A stretch of DNA of 64,000 bases from JASLDZ01 sp964244065 (GTDB lineage Bacteria > Pseudomonadota > Alphaproteobacteria > Caulobacterales > Caulobacteraceae). A program made the translations under genes and the position numbers. The first letter of the stretch is position 1. Every line of letters begins with the position of its first letter. Under the pieces are notes generated by a model. That model worked only from the letters and a program-made list of their open reading frames with translations. It ran no database searches and was not told where the DNA came from. Shown here one piece after another: positions 1 through 8,739 of this stretch. The stretch covers positions 186,001 to 250,000 of the forward strand of contig CAXTHH010000002.1 of NCBI GenBank assembly GCA_964244065.1, written 5' to 3'.

Positions 1-2
1 AC

Positions 3-521
3 ACGGACGACGTGGTTGAGCGTGAAGGCGTCCGTCGCGCCCACGCCTGGGCCGGCGACGCCGACCTGCGCCTGCTGGTGCTGGACGGCACGGCCCCCGC
101 CACGCACGCGGAGGCGCTGGCCCTGCGCCGGCCGGGCGACCTGGTGCTGGAGAACAAGGCGGACCTTGCGCCTCCCCCTCCCCGCAGGGGGGAGGGAGAG
201 GATGCGGCCCAGTCGGCGAGCGGGCGGATGCGCCTGTCCGCCCACGATCCCGCCGACGTCCAGCACCTCCGCGAGTGGCTGGACGGCTGGGCGACGCGCC
301 TGCTCGGCGGCGCGGAGCCGCCCGCGGCCACGCGCCTGCGGCACCGGCTCGCCCTCTCCGACGCGGCGGGTGCGCTCGGGCGGGCGCTGGAGGCCCGCTC
401 GCCCGAGCTCGCCGCGGAGGACGTGCGTCTGGCGGTCCGCGCGCTGGAGCGGCTGTCCGGCCGGATCGGGGCGGAGGAGGTGCTCGGCCGGGTCTTCTCC
501 ACCTTCTGCATCGGCAAGTAG
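3..521 (+). CDS. mnmE: tRNA uridine-5-carboxymethylaminomethyl(34) synthesis GTPase MnmE, C-terminal part (5' truncated by window)
   Basis: MnmE works with MnmG to add the carboxymethylaminomethyl group to wobble uridine 34 of tRNAs. Only the last ~172 codons are present; the frame is open from base 3 (TDDVVEREGVRRA). The window starts inside the G domain: the LENKADL stretch is the NKxD guanine-specificity motif, and the protein ends in the diagnostic FCIGK, whose Cys is conserved in the family. Just after NKADL the family's usual loop is extended by a Pro/Arg/Gly-rich stretch encoded by a palindromic repeat. mnmG follows 83 bases downstream, with a parS site between them. Identity is near certain from the C-terminus and the neighbour. 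Confidence 0.95.
   Translation, partial: TDDVVEREGVRRAHAWAGDADLRLLVLDGTAPATHAEALALRRPGDLVLENKADLAPPPPRRGEGEDAAQSASGRMRLSAHDPADVQHLREWLDGWATRLLGGAEPPAATRLRHRLALSDAAGALGRALEARSPELAAEDVRLAVRALERLSGRIGAEEVLGRVFSTFCIGK
171..201. repeat. GC-rich palindromic repeat inside the mnmE reading frame
   Basis: A short inverted repeat (CCTCCCCCTCCCC ... GGGGGGAGGGAGAGG) lies inside mnmE and is translated as a Pro-rich then Arg/Gly/Glu-rich loop after NKADL. The same CTCCCC/GGGGAGGGAGAG arms form the intergenic repeats at 2475-2616 and 19300-19449, so this is an abbreviated copy that entered a gene without shifting the frame. Confidence 0.7.
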
Positions 522-535
522 CCGCTCGCCTGCGA

Positions 536-551
536 TGTTTCACGTGGAACA
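536..551. promoter_or_regulatory. parS centromere site 1
   Basis: The 16-mer TGTTTCACGTGGAACA differs at one position from the universal parS palindrome TGTTTCACGTGAAACA. It lies between the mnmE stop and the mnmG start, 4.5 kb from parB. ParB family proteins load on such sites and spread as CTP-dependent clamps. Confidence 0.93.
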
Positions 552-604
552 TCGGCCGACGTCGCTGGACGCGGACGGGCGCCCCGCCTAGATCACGGTC
601 TCCC

Positions 605-2467
605 ATGACCCGCCCCGACGTCATCGTCATCGGCGCCGGCCACGCCGGTTGCGAGGCCGCGGCCGCCGCCGCGCGGGCCGGCGCGCGCACGCTGCTGCTG
701 ACGCACCGCCTCGACACCGTCGGCGAGATGAGCTGCAACCCGGCGATCGGCGGCCTCGGCAAGGGGCACCTGGTCCGCGAGGTGGACGCGCTCGGCGGGC
801 TGATGGGCGTGCTGGCCGACGAGGCCGGCATCCAGTTCCGCCTGCTCAACCGCTCCAAGGGCGCGGCCGTCCGCGGCCCCCGCGCGCAGATCGACCGTCG
901 ACTGTACCGCGAGGCGATGCAGCGCACGCTGTCCGCCTATGCCGGGCTAGAGGTGGCCGCGGCCGCCGTCGAGGACCTCATCGTCGAGGACGGTCGTGTG
1001 GCCGGCGTCGTCACCGCCGATGGAGAGGTTCTCCGCGCGGGGGCGGTGGTGCTCACCTCCGGCACCTTCCTCAACGGCGTCATCCACCGGGGCGAGACGC
1101 GGACCCCCGCCGGCCGCCATGGCGAGGCGCCCGCGCTCGGCCTGTCCGAGCGGCTCTACGGCCTGGGTCTGCGCCTGGGCCGGCTCAAGACCGGCACCCC
1201 CGCCCGGCTCGACGCCCGCTCCATCGCCTGGGACCGGCTGGAGATGCAGCCGGGCGACGAGGCGCCCTCGCCCTTCTCCTTCCTCACCGACCGGATCGAC
1301 CGCGAGCAGGTGGCCTGCGGCGTCACCTGGACCACGGCCGAGACGCACCGGATCATCGCCGAGCGGCTGGGCGAGAGCGCCGTCTACGGCGGCCGCGCCA
1401 CCGGCGTGGGCCCCCGCTACTGCCCCTCCATCGAGGACAAGGTGGTGCGCTTCGCCGACAGGTCGGCGCACCAGGTGTTCCTGGAGCCGGAGGGGCTGCC
1501 CGGCTCCGCGGACGGCGAGGTGGTCTACCCGAACGGGATCTCCACCTCGGTCGGCGAGGCGACGCAGGACGCGTTCCTGCGCACCATTCCCGGCCTGGAG
1601 CGGGTGGCCGTGCGCCGCTACGGCTACGCCATCGAGTACGACTACGTGGACCCGCGGGAGCTCTCGCCGACCTACGAGGCCAAGCGCCTGCCAGGCCTCT
1701 ACCTGGCCGGCCAGATCAACGGCACGACGGGGTACGAAGAGGCCGCCGCGCAGGGGCTGATGGCCGGGCTGAACGCCGCGCGCGCCGCCGGCGGCCAGGA
1801 GGGCGCGGTGCTCGCCCGCGACCAGGCCTACATCGGCGTGATGACGGACGACCTGGTGACGCACGGCGTCAGCGAGCCGTACCGCATGTTCACCAGCCGC
1901 GCCGAGTTCCGCCTTCTCCTGCGCGCGGACAACGCCGATCAGCGGCTGACCCCCCTCGGCGAGGCCTGGGGCCTGGTGGCCGGCGCGCGGTCCGCCGCCT
2001 GGGCCGCCAAGTCGGCCGCCCTCGGGGCGGCGCGGGCGCGCGCCGCCGAGCTGCGCCTGTCGCCCAGCGAGGCCGCCGCCCAGGGGCTCGACGTGAAGGC
2101 CGACGGCCGCCGCCGCACCCTGCCCGAACTCCTGGCCTATCCGCAGATCGGCTGGGCCGAGCTCACGCGCGTCTGGCCCGAGATCGGGGGCTGGAGCCCG
2201 ATGGTCCGCGAGCAGATCGAGACGGACGCCGCCTACGCCGGCTACCTGGACCGGCAGGCGGAGGATGTGCGCGCCTTCCGCCGGGACGAGGATCTCGCCC
2301 TGCCCGCCGGCCTCGACTACGCCGCCGTGGGCGGGCTGTCGGCCGAAGCCCGCACCAAGCTCGCCGCCGTGCGGCCGCTCACGCTGGGCCAGGCGGGCCG
2401 GATCGAGGGCGTCACCCCGGGCGCCCTCACCGCCCTCCTCGCCCACGTCCGCCGCCGTGCCGCGTGA
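605..2467 (+). CDS. mnmG: tRNA uridine-5-carboxymethylaminomethyl(34) synthesis enzyme MnmG (GidA)
   Basis: FAD- and NADH-dependent partner of MnmE in wobble-uridine modification; cytoplasmic. The 620-residue product matches the family length. The N-terminus carries the Rossmann FAD motif VIGAGHAGCEAA (residues ~6-17), followed by the GidA signature SCNPAIGGLGKGHL near residue 45. The second signature, around residues 375-385 (LAGQINGTTGYEEAAAQG), is also present. The ATG at 605 was chosen because the FAD motif then begins at the expected place; longer upstream extensions run through the parS site and into mnmE. rsmG follows after a palindromic repeat, the usual alphaproteobacterial order. 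Confidence 0.97.
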   Translation: MTRPDVIVIGAGHAGCEAAAAAARAGARTLLLTHRLDTVGEMSCNPAIGGLGKGHLVREVDALGGLMGVLADEAGIQFRLLNRSKGAAVRGPRAQIDRRLYREAMQRTLSAYAGLEVAAAAVEDLIVEDGRVAGVVTADGEVLRAGAVVLTSGTFLNGVIHRGETRTPAGRHGEAPALGLSERLYGLGLRLGRLKTGTPARLDARSIAWDRLEMQPGDEAPSPFSFLTDRIDREQVACGVTWTTAETHRIIAERLGESAVYGGRATGVGPRYCPSIEDKVVRFADRSAHQVFLEPEGLPGSADGEVVYPNGISTSVGEATQDAFLRTIPGLERVAVRRYGYAIEYDYVDPRELSPTYEAKRLPGLYLAGQINGTTGYEEAAAQGLMAGLNAARAAGGQEGAVLARDQAYIGVMTDDLVTHGVSEPYRMFTSRAEFRLLLRADNADQRLTPLGEAWGLVAGARSAAWAAKSAALGAARARAAELRLSPSEAAAQGLDVKADGRRRTLPELLAYPQIGWAELTRVWPEIGGWSPMVREQIETDAAYAGYLDRQAEDVRAFRRDEDLALPAGLDYAAVGGLSAEARTKLAAVRPLTLGQAGRIEGVTPGALTALLAHVRRRAA

Positions 2468-2474
2468 CGCTCCG

Positions 2475-2616
2475 CTTTCCCTCCCCCCTGTGGGGAGGGG
2501 GGACCAGGCGAAGCCTGGTGGGTGGGGGTCCGCACGCTCGACGGTCGACGTTGCGCTCGCGGACCCCCCCCCACCCGCTTCGCGCGTCCCTCCTCCCCAC
2601 AGTGGGGAGGGAGAGG
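2475..2616. repeat. Intergenic palindromic repeat (CTCCCC...GGGGAGGGAGAG family)
   Basis: About 140 bp between mnmG and rsmG with complementary ends: a CCTCCCCCCTGTGGGGAGG hairpin on the left, a CCTCCTCCCCAC/GTGGGGAGGG hairpin on the right, and GGTGGGGGTCCGC facing GCGGACCCCCCCC between them. Its last bases (GGGAGGGAGAG) touch the rsmG GTG and serve as its Shine-Dalgarno region. Related copies are at 171-201 and 19300-19449. Confidence 0.8.
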
Positions 2617-3242
2617 TGTCCGACGCGCCGTCGTTCCAGCAGGCCAGCGGCGCTTCGGACGCCGTGATGGCCGACCTGCACCGCTACCGCGACCTGCTGG
2701 AAGGCGGCACGCAGCGCATGAACCTGGTCGGCCCTTCGGCGCTGGCGGCGTTCTGGCCCCGGCACGCCTGGGATTCCGCCCAGCTCCTGCCGCTGATGGG
2801 CGGGGCCGTGACGGTGGCCGACATCGGCGCCGGCGGCGGCTTCCCGGGCGTGGTGCTCGCCATCCTGCTCAAGGGCCGGCCCGGCGCGCGCGTGCACCTG
2901 GTGGAGAGTCTGGCCAAGCGCTGCGGCTTCCTGCGCGAGGTGGCGGACGCCCTCGACCTGCCCGTGGAGGTCCACCGCGCCCGGGCCGAGGCGCTCGACC
3001 CGCCCCCGGCGGTGGAGATCGTTACCGCGCGCGCGTGCGCCCCGTTGTCGCGCCTGTTCGGCTATGCCCTGCCCCTGATGCGCGGCGGCGCCCGCGGCCT
3101 CTTCCTCAAGGGCCGTTCCGCGGAGGCGGAGCTGGAGGCGGCGCGGCGCGAGTGGCGCGTCGAGGCCTCGCTGGCGCCGAGCCGCAGCGACCCGTCCGGT
3201 CGCATCGTGGTGGTGGAGAGGCTGAGCCGTGGCCGACGCTGA
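2616..3242 (+). CDS. rsmG: 16S rRNA (guanine(527)-N(7))-methyltransferase RsmG (GidB)
   Basis: SAM-dependent methylation of G527 in 16S rRNA. The 208-residue product matches the usual ~205-215. The SAM-binding motif VADIGAGGGFPGVVLAI lies at about residues 68-84, and the early RMNLVGPS and RHAWDSAQLL stretches are typical RsmG landmarks. The GTG at 2616 is the start that gives the family length; it sits directly behind the arm of the palindromic repeat, which supplies the purine-rich ribosome binding site. The 3' end overlaps parA by 14 bases, so the two are translationally linked in the mnmG-rsmG-parA-parB cluster. Confidence 0.95.
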   Translation: MSDAPSFQQASGASDAVMADLHRYRDLLEGGTQRMNLVGPSALAAFWPRHAWDSAQLLPLMGGAVTVADIGAGGGFPGVVLAILLKGRPGARVHLVESLAKRCGFLREVADALDLPVEVHRARAEALDPPPAVEIVTARACAPLSRLFGYALPLMRGGARGLFLKGRSAEAELEAARREWRVEASLAPSRSDPSGRIVVVERLSRGRR

Positions 3243-4053
3243 CCCTCCCCCGGCCGCGCCCGCCGGGGCGCGCCCGCGCGTGCTGGCCATCGCCAACCAG
3301 AAGGGCGGCGTCGGCAAGACCACCACCGCCATCAACCTGGCCACCGCCCTGGCCGCGGTGGGCGAGCGCGTGCTGCTGGTCGACGTGGACCCGCAGGGCA
3401 ACGCCTCCACGGGCCTGGGCGTGCCCCGCTCGGCGCGCGCCAGGACGGTCTACGACGTGCTGGTGGGCCGCGAGCCCCTGGCCGCGGCCGTGACCCCGAC
3501 GGCCGTGCCGGGGCTCGACCTCGCCCCATCCGATCCGGACCTGTCGGGGGCGGAGCTGGAGCTCGGCCAGGCCGCCCGACGCTCCTACCGGCTGCGCGAC
3601 GCCGTCGCGGGGCTGTCGGGCTACGGCTACGTGCTGATCGACTGCCCGCCCTCGCTGAACCTGCTCACCGTCAACGCCATGACCGCCGCCGACGCGGTGC
3701 TGGCCCCCCTGCAGTGCGAGTTCTTCGCGCTGGAGGGTCTGTCGCAGCTGATGCGCACCATCGAGCTGGTGCGCGGCGCGCTGAACCCCCGGCTGGAGCT
3801 GCAGGGGCTGGTCCTGACCATGTACGATCGCCGCAACGCCCTGTCGGACGCGGTGGCCCGGGATGTGCGGGCGCACTTCGGGGACAAGGTCTACGAGACG
3901 GTGATCCCCCGCAACGTGCGCGTGTCGGAGGCGCCGTCCTTCGGCAAGCCGGTGCTGATCTACGACCTGAAGTGCGCCGGCAGCCAGGCCTACATGCGGC
4001 TGGCGTCGGAACTGATCGGCCGCGAGCGCGCCCGCGTGCGCACGGCGGCCTGA
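3229..4053 (+). CDS. parA: Chromosome-partitioning ATPase ParA (Soj)
   Basis: Deviant-Walker ATPase that binds DNA nonspecifically as an ATP dimer and moves ParB-parS complexes to the cell poles. The 274-residue protein has the P-loop KGGVGKTTTAIN at residues ~24-35, the switch I/Walker A' region VLLVDVDPQGNAS near 46-58 and Walker B VLIDCPPSLNLL near 134-145. The GTG at 3229 overlaps the rsmG end; starting further in would encroach on the P-loop strand. parB begins 10 bases after the stop, indicating one operon. Confidence 0.97.
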   Translation: MADADPPPAAPAGARPRVLAIANQKGGVGKTTTAINLATALAAVGERVLLVDVDPQGNASTGLGVPRSARARTVYDVLVGREPLAAAVTPTAVPGLDLAPSDPDLSGAELELGQAARRSYRLRDAVAGLSGYGYVLIDCPPSLNLLTVNAMTAADAVLAPLQCEFFALEGLSQLMRTIELVRGALNPRLELQGLVLTMYDRRNALSDAVARDVRAHFGDKVYETVIPRNVRVSEAPSFGKPVLIYDLKCAGSQAYMRLASELIGRERARVRTAA

Positions 4054-4063
4054 GGAGGAGCGG

Positions 4064-4996
4064 ATGGCGGAACCCACGCGACGAGGTCTCGGCCGAGGCC
4101 TCTCGGCCCTCCTCGGCGACGCCGAGCCGATCCGGGCCCCCGGCCGGGCCGGCGCGTCCCTGCCGGCGGACGGAGCGGCGGACGCGGCGGCGGAAAAGGG
4201 CAGGCCCACGGCCGCGCCCATCGAACTCCTGCGCCGCAATCCCGACCAGCCGCGCCGCCGCTTTCCCGAGGAGGAGCTGCTGGAGCTGGCGGCCTCGGTG
4301 AAGACGCGCGGCGTGCTCCAGCCGATCCTCGTGCGCCCCGCCCCCGGCGCGCCCGGCGAGTGGCAGATCGTGGCGGGCGAGCGGCGATGGCGCGCCGCGC
4401 AGATCGCCGGCCTGCACGAGGTGCCGATCCTCGTGCGCGAGCTCACCGACTCGGAGGTGCTGGAGATCGGCATCGTCGAGAACGTGCAGCGCGCCGACCT
4501 CGACCCGGTGGAGGAGGCGCTCGGCTACCAGGCGCTGCTCGACCGCTTCGGCCACACCCAGGCGGAGGTGGCGCAGACCGTCGGCAAGAGCCGCAGCCAC
4601 GTGACCAACGCCCTGCGCCTGCTCGCCCTGCCGGAGCGCGTGCGCGAACATCTGATCGCGGGGCGACTCTCCGCAGGTCACGCCCGGGCGATCATGACGG
4701 CGCCAGACCCGGGGCGCCTCGCCGACCAGGTGGTCGAGCGCGGGCTGTCGGTCCGCCAGGCCGAGGCGCTCGGCCGACAGGCGCTGGACCGCCCTGCGCC
4801 CATCCGCACGAGCCGCGACCCCCGCCCCTCCCCCGCGGGCAAGAGCCCGGACATCGCCGCCATCGAGCACGACGTCAGCGAGATGCTCGGCCTCAAGGTG
4901 GCCATCGACAACGGCAAGGGCGGCGGCGAGGTGCGGATCGCCTACCGCACGCTCGAGCAGCTGGACGAGGTGCTGCGGCGGCTGACCGGGCCCTAG
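4064..4996 (+). CDS. parB: Chromosome-partitioning protein ParB
   Basis: parS-binding CTPase clamp. The 310-residue protein begins with the conserved RRGLGRGLSALLGD box, which in this family contacts and stimulates ParA. The N-terminal domain has NPDQPRRRF, the CTP-binding GERRWRA motif (~residue 106) and ENVQRADLDPVEEA. A helix-turn-helix (EVAQTVGKSRSHVTNALRLL, ~residues 167-186) recognises parS, and the C-terminus is the dimerisation domain. A ribosome binding site (GAGGAG) precedes the ATG. Three parS sites lie within 4.6 kb on either side. Confidence 0.97.
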   Translation: MAEPTRRGLGRGLSALLGDAEPIRAPGRAGASLPADGAADAAAEKGRPTAAPIELLRRNPDQPRRRFPEEELLELAASVKTRGVLQPILVRPAPGAPGEWQIVAGERRWRAAQIAGLHEVPILVRELTDSEVLEIGIVENVQRADLDPVEEALGYQALLDRFGHTQAEVAQTVGKSRSHVTNALRLLALPERVREHLIAGRLSAGHARAIMTAPDPGRLADQVVERGLSVRQAEALGRQALDRPAPIRTSRDPRPSPAGKSPDIAAIEHDVSEMLGLKVAIDNGKGGGEVRIAYRTLEQLDEVLRRLTGP

Positions 4997-5020
4997 CGGC
5001 AGGCCCGACCGGGGCGGGGA

Positions 5021-5036
5021 TGTTTCACGTGGAACC
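5021..5036. promoter_or_regulatory. parS centromere site 2
   Basis: TGTTTCACGTGGAACC lies 24 bases after the parB stop. It keeps the CACGTG core and both GTTTC/GGAAC flanks, and differs from site 1 only at the last base. Confidence 0.88.
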
Positions 5037-5085
5037 CTCGCCCGGGCTCGCACGCTCAAGCTCGGCGACGAGGGGAGCGGCGACC

Positions 5086-5556
5086 ATGCGCGGAGGGATC
5101 AGCTTGGCGACGGGCCTGGCCGTGCTGGTGGGCGCGGCCGCCTGCGGCCCCCGCGAGGCCACGACGGCGGCCGGACCGGCCGCGAACAGCCTGGCGTCCA
5201 CCTCGCTCCAGCCGGTCAACGCCGCCCCGGTTTCCGGCGAGCCGCTGCAGCCCGCGGCCGGGGGATCCTCCGGCTATTCCTGCAGCTTCCCGGGCGCGGA
5301 CGGGCGCACCATCCTCGCGCGGTTCACCCTTGATGGCGCCAACGCCCGGGACGACGAGGGCGTCGCCTTCCGCGTCCTGGCCGACTCGCCGACCGCGGTG
5401 GTGCTCGCCCGCCCCCGGGACGACGTGTCCGGTCCGAGCGGCGACGTGGGCGCCTACGTGGTGGCCATCGACAAGCGCGACCTCTCCATGGTGCAGTCCA
5501 CGGTGGGCGTGAAGGGTGCGGCCGCCACGCGCAAGGGGCGCTGCATCGCGGGCTGA
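5086..5556 (+). CDS. Hypothetical secreted lipoprotein
   Basis: A 156-residue protein of unknown function. The N-terminus MRGGISLATGLAVLVGAAAC is a short signal peptide ending in Cys-20; the AAAC context is a weak lipobox, since a Leu at -3 is more usual, so lipoprotein status is likely but unproven. A low-complexity Ala/Ser/Pro stretch (~21-60) is followed by a compact domain (~65-156) with two Cys (YSCSF and GRCIAG) that could form a disulfide in the periplasm. The ATG at 5086 follows a GAGGGGAGCGG ribosome binding site. It stands alone between parB and purH with parS site 2 just upstream. Confidence 0.75.
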   Translation: MRGGISLATGLAVLVGAAACGPREATTAAGPAANSLASTSLQPVNAAPVSGEPLQPAAGGSSGYSCSFPGADGRTILARFTLDGANARDDEGVAFRVLADSPTAVVLARPRDDVSGPSGDVGAYVVAIDKRDLSMVQSTVGVKGAAATRKGRCIAG

Positions 5557-5707
5557 CCGGCTTGGCGTGCGCGGCGCGACCGGGTAGGACCAACCGGCCC
5601 GCGTGACTGGCGCTGAGGGGGACGACCCCCGGGGAGCGCGGGCCCGGCTTGCGCCGGTCGCCGCGCGCCTGGGCGATCCTCACCTGTCCGCGTCCGAGGT
5701 CGCCCGC

Positions 5708-7300
5708 ATGCCCGCCGCCCCCGCCTTTCCGCCCGCGCCCGACCGCGTCGGGCCCCGTCGGGCGTTGATCTCCCTCAGCGACAAGGCGGGGCTGGAGGCG
5801 GTCGGCCATCGGCTCGCCGCGTTGGGTGTCGAGCTGGTCTCCACCGGCGGCACTCGGGCCGCGCTGTCGGCGACGGGCCTGGCGGTCCGCGACGTGGCCG
5901 AGCTGACAGGATTTCCCGAAATGATGGACGGGCGCGTGAAGACGCTCCATCCCGCCGTGCACGGCGGCCTCTTGGGCGTGCGCGACGCGCCGGAGCACGC
6001 CGCCGCCATGGCGGCGCAGGGGATCGGCGGGATCGACCTGCTGTACGTCTCCCTCTATCCGTTCGAGGCGACGGTGGCGGCGGGCGGCGACCTCGCCTCC
6101 GTGGTGGAGAACATCGACATCGGCGGGCCCGCCATGATCCGCTCGGCGGCCAAGAACCACGCCTATGTGGCCGTGGCCACCGACCCGGCCGCCATGGACG
6201 AGGTGCTCGCGGCGCTGGAGGCGGACGGGGCGACGTCGCTCGACCTGCGCCGCCGGCTCGCCGCCCGGGCCTTCTCCCGCACCGCCGCCTACGACGCCGC
6301 CATCGCCGGCTGGTTCGCCCGCGAGGTGGAGGACGTCGCGCCCGCCCGGCTGACCCTGGCCGGCGAGCTGGTGCAGGCCATGCGCTACGGGGAGAACCCT
6401 CACCAGGCCGCCGCCTTCTACCGCACGGCCGAGCGCCGGCCGGGGGTCGCCTCCGCCCGCCAGCTGCAGGGCAAGGCGCTGAGCTACAACAACGTGGCCG
6501 ACACCGACGCCGCCTTCGAGCTGGTGGCCGAGTTCGACCCGGGCTCCCAGGCGGCGGTGGCCATCATCAAGCACGCCAACCCGTGCGGCGTGGGCCTGGC
6601 GGCGACCCCGCGGGAGGCCTATCGCCGGGCGCTGGCCTGCGACCCGGTCTCGGCTTTCGGCGGCATCGTGGCGCTCAACCGCCGGCTCGACGCCGAGACC
6701 GCCCGCGCCGCCGCGGAGATCTTCACGGAAGTGGTGATCGCGCCGGAGGCGGACGACGAGGCCGTCGCCGTGTTCGCCGCCAGGAAGAACGTGCGCCTGC
6801 TGGTCACGGGCGGCCTGCCCGACCCCCGCGAGGGCGGCCGGACGGTGCGCTCCGTCGCCGGCGGGCTTCTGGTGCAGGACCGCGACACCGCCCGGCTCAC
6901 GGCCGCCGACCTGAAGGTCGTCACCCGACGCGAGCCCACGGGGGCGGAGGTGCGCGACCTGCTGTTCGCCTTCACCGTGGCCAAGCACGTGCGCTCCAAC
7001 GCCATCGTCTACGCCCGGGACGGCCGCACCCTGGGCGTCGGCTCGGGCCAGACCAACCGCAAGGACTCCGCCCGGATCGCCGCCCTCCGCGCCCGCGACT
7101 TCGGCCTGGACCTGGCCGGGTGCGCCTGCGCCTCCGAGGCGTTCTTCCCCTTCGCCGACGGGCTGGTGGAGGCGGTGGAGGCGGGCGCGACGGCGGTGAT
7201 CCAGCCGGGCGGCTCGATCCGCGACGCCGAGGTGATCGCCGCCGCCGACGCGCGCGGGGTGGCCATGGTGTTCACCGGGGTGCGCGTGTTCAGGCACTGA
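5708..7300 (+). CDS. purH: Bifunctional phosphoribosylaminoimidazolecarboxamide formyltransferase/IMP cyclohydrolase PurH
   Basis: Catalyses the last two steps of de novo IMP synthesis: AICAR formylation with 10-formyl-THF, then ring closure. The 530-residue product has the N-terminal cyclohydrolase (MGS-like) domain with LISLSDKAGL and MDGRVKTLHPAVHGGLL. The C-terminal transformylase domain carries MRYGENPHQAAAFYR, SYNNVADTDAAFEL, IIKHANPCGV (the catalytic KH pair) and PVSAFGGIVALN. The ATG at 5708 gives the family length; an upstream in-frame GTG at 5603 would add an unconserved 35-residue extension. Confidence 0.96.
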   Translation: MPAAPAFPPAPDRVGPRRALISLSDKAGLEAVGHRLAALGVELVSTGGTRAALSATGLAVRDVAELTGFPEMMDGRVKTLHPAVHGGLLGVRDAPEHAAAMAAQGIGGIDLLYVSLYPFEATVAAGGDLASVVENIDIGGPAMIRSAAKNHAYVAVATDPAAMDEVLAALEADGATSLDLRRRLAARAFSRTAAYDAAIAGWFAREVEDVAPARLTLAGELVQAMRYGENPHQAAAFYRTAERRPGVASARQLQGKALSYNNVADTDAAFELVAEFDPGSQAAVAIIKHANPCGVGLAATPREAYRRALACDPVSAFGGIVALNRRLDAETARAAAEIFTEVVIAPEADDEAVAVFAARKNVRLLVTGGLPDPREGGRTVRSVAGGLLVQDRDTARLTAADLKVVTRREPTGAEVRDLLFAFTVAKHVRSNAIVYARDGRTLGVGSGQTNRKDSARIAALRARDFGLDLAGCACASEAFFPFADGLVEAVEAGATAVIQPGGSIRDAEVIAAADARGVAMVFTGVRVFRH

Positions 7301-7492
7301 CGCGACGTCCGCCCCTCACCGCGGAGGACGGCTACATCGCCGGGCGGCAGCCTTCCCGTGAGACCTCCCGCACGCGAGGTGCGGAGGTCGGCAGGAGCAG
7401 CGCTGCCGCCGTCAACGTCGGACGTTGAGACCGACGTCGCGTCGATGTCACCGGCGTTCCCCCGCGCGCCGCGACCCGCTAACCTCCGCCCC

Positions 7493-8344
7493 ATGGCCGC
7501 CCCGCCGCCCCGACCGGTCGAGCCCGGCCTGCACGTCGTCTCCACGCCCATCGGCGACCTGCGCGACATCACCCTGAGGGCGCTGGACACCCTGGCCGGC
7601 GCCGACCTGGTGTTGGCGGAGGACACGCGGGTGGCCGCCCGCCTGCTCTCCGCCCATGGGATCAAGGCGCGCGTCGAACGCTACGACGACCACACCGGGG
7701 CGGAGCAGCGGCCCCGGGTGCTCCAGCGCCTGCGCGAGGGGGCCAGCGTCGCCCTCACCACCGACGCGGGCACGCCGCTGGTGTCCGATCCCGGCTACCG
7801 CCTGGTGCGCGAGGCGGCGGCCGAGGGCCTGCGGGTGCACCCGGTGCCGGGCGCCTCCGCAGTGCTGGCGGGGCTTGCCGTGGCCGGGCTGCCCACCGAC
7901 CGCTTCCTGTTCGCCGGCTTCCCGCCGCCCAGGTCCGCAGGCCGCCGCGCCGTCTTCGACGAGCTGGCCGGCGTGCGCGCGACCCTGGTCTTCTACGAGT
8001 CCGGCCCCCGCCTGCGTGGCAGCCTGGAGGACATGGCCGCCGTATTCGGGCCCCGCGAGGCGGCCGTCGCGCGCGAGCTGACCAAGCTGCACGAGACCTG
8101 CGTGCGCGGCGCCCTGCCCGAGCTGGCCGTGCACCCCGAGCTCGACGCGCCCCGGGGCGAGATCGTGGTGCTGGTCGGCCCCGGCGAGGACCGGGCGGCC
8201 ACGCCCGAGGACGCCGACGCGGCGCTGGCCGAGGCGCTCGCCCGGCTCGGCCCGGCGGAGGCCGCCTCCGAGGTGAGCCGGGCGCTCGGCCTGCCCCGCC
8301 GCGACCTCTACCGCCGCGCCCTGGCGCTCAAGGGCGCCGGGTGA
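7493..8344 (+). CDS. rsmI: 16S rRNA (cytidine(1402)-2'-O)-methyltransferase RsmI
   Basis: Tetrapyrrole-methylase-fold enzyme that 2'-O-methylates C1402 of 16S rRNA. The 283-residue product shows the N-terminal signature VSTPIGDLRDITLRAL, then LAEDTRVAARLL and TTDAGTPLVSDPGYRLV, all characteristic of RsmI. The ATG at 7493 was chosen for family length; upstream codons lie in a repeat-rich spacer. The stop overlaps the GTG of yraN (GTGA), and this rsmI-yraN pair is common in proteobacteria. Confidence 0.95.
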   Translation: MAAPPPRPVEPGLHVVSTPIGDLRDITLRALDTLAGADLVLAEDTRVAARLLSAHGIKARVERYDDHTGAEQRPRVLQRLREGASVALTTDAGTPLVSDPGYRLVREAAAEGLRVHPVPGASAVLAGLAVAGLPTDRFLFAGFPPPRSAGRRAVFDELAGVRATLVFYESGPRLRGSLEDMAAVFGPREAAVARELTKLHETCVRGALPELAVHPELDAPRGEIVVLVGPGEDRAATPEDADAALAEALARLGPAEAASEVSRALGLPRRDLYRRALALKGAG

Positions 8345-8739
8345 CCCGGGCGCGCGAGGCGCGACGCCGGCGGGGGGCGGAGGGCCGGGCGGCGGGGCGC
8401 GCGGCCGAGTGGCGGGCGGCGCTGTGGCTGATGCTGCGCGGCTGGCGCGTGCTCGGCTTCCGCCTCCAGGCGCCGGGGGCGGAGATCGACATCCTGGCGC
8501 GCCGGGGCGAGGTGCTGGCGCTCGTCGAGGTGAAGCGGCGGGGGACGCTGGAGCGGGCGTCGGACGCGCTCCACCCGGCGCAGGCCGCGCGCCTGCTGGC
8601 CGCGGGCGAGGCGCTGCAGGCGCGGCGACCGGCGCTGCGCGGGCTGGCGCTGCGCCTCGACACGGTCGCGCTCGCGCCCGGCCGGCCTCCCCGGCATATT
8701 CCCGGCGTGCACGCCCCTACCCGCGAGCGCCGGCCGTGA
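8341..8739 (+). CDS. yraN: YraN family protein (UPF0102, predicted endonuclease fold)
   Basis: A 132-residue member of the UPF0102 family. The core GRAAEWRAALWLMLRGWRVL...AEIDILARRGEVLALVEVKRR contains the restriction-endonuclease-like signature E/D-I-D-hhh...EVK (GAEIDIL and VEVKRR). Its cellular function is not established. It is translationally coupled to rsmI at its 5' end and to the SirB1-like gene at its 3' end, with 4-base overlaps on both sides. Confidence 0.9.
   Translation: MTRAREARRRRGAEGRAAGRAAEWRAALWLMLRGWRVLGFRLQAPGAEIDILARRGEVLALVEVKRRGTLERASDALHPAQAARLLAAGEALQARRPALRGLALRLDTVALAPGRPPRHIPGVHAPTRERRP

Noticed and set aside
7301..7492. Regulatory element or small gene between purH and rsmI
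   Set aside because: The spacer holds short hairpins (CCTCCCGCAC...GTGCGGAGG and AACGTC/GACGTT palindromes) but no convincing ORF, promoter or riboswitch fold.
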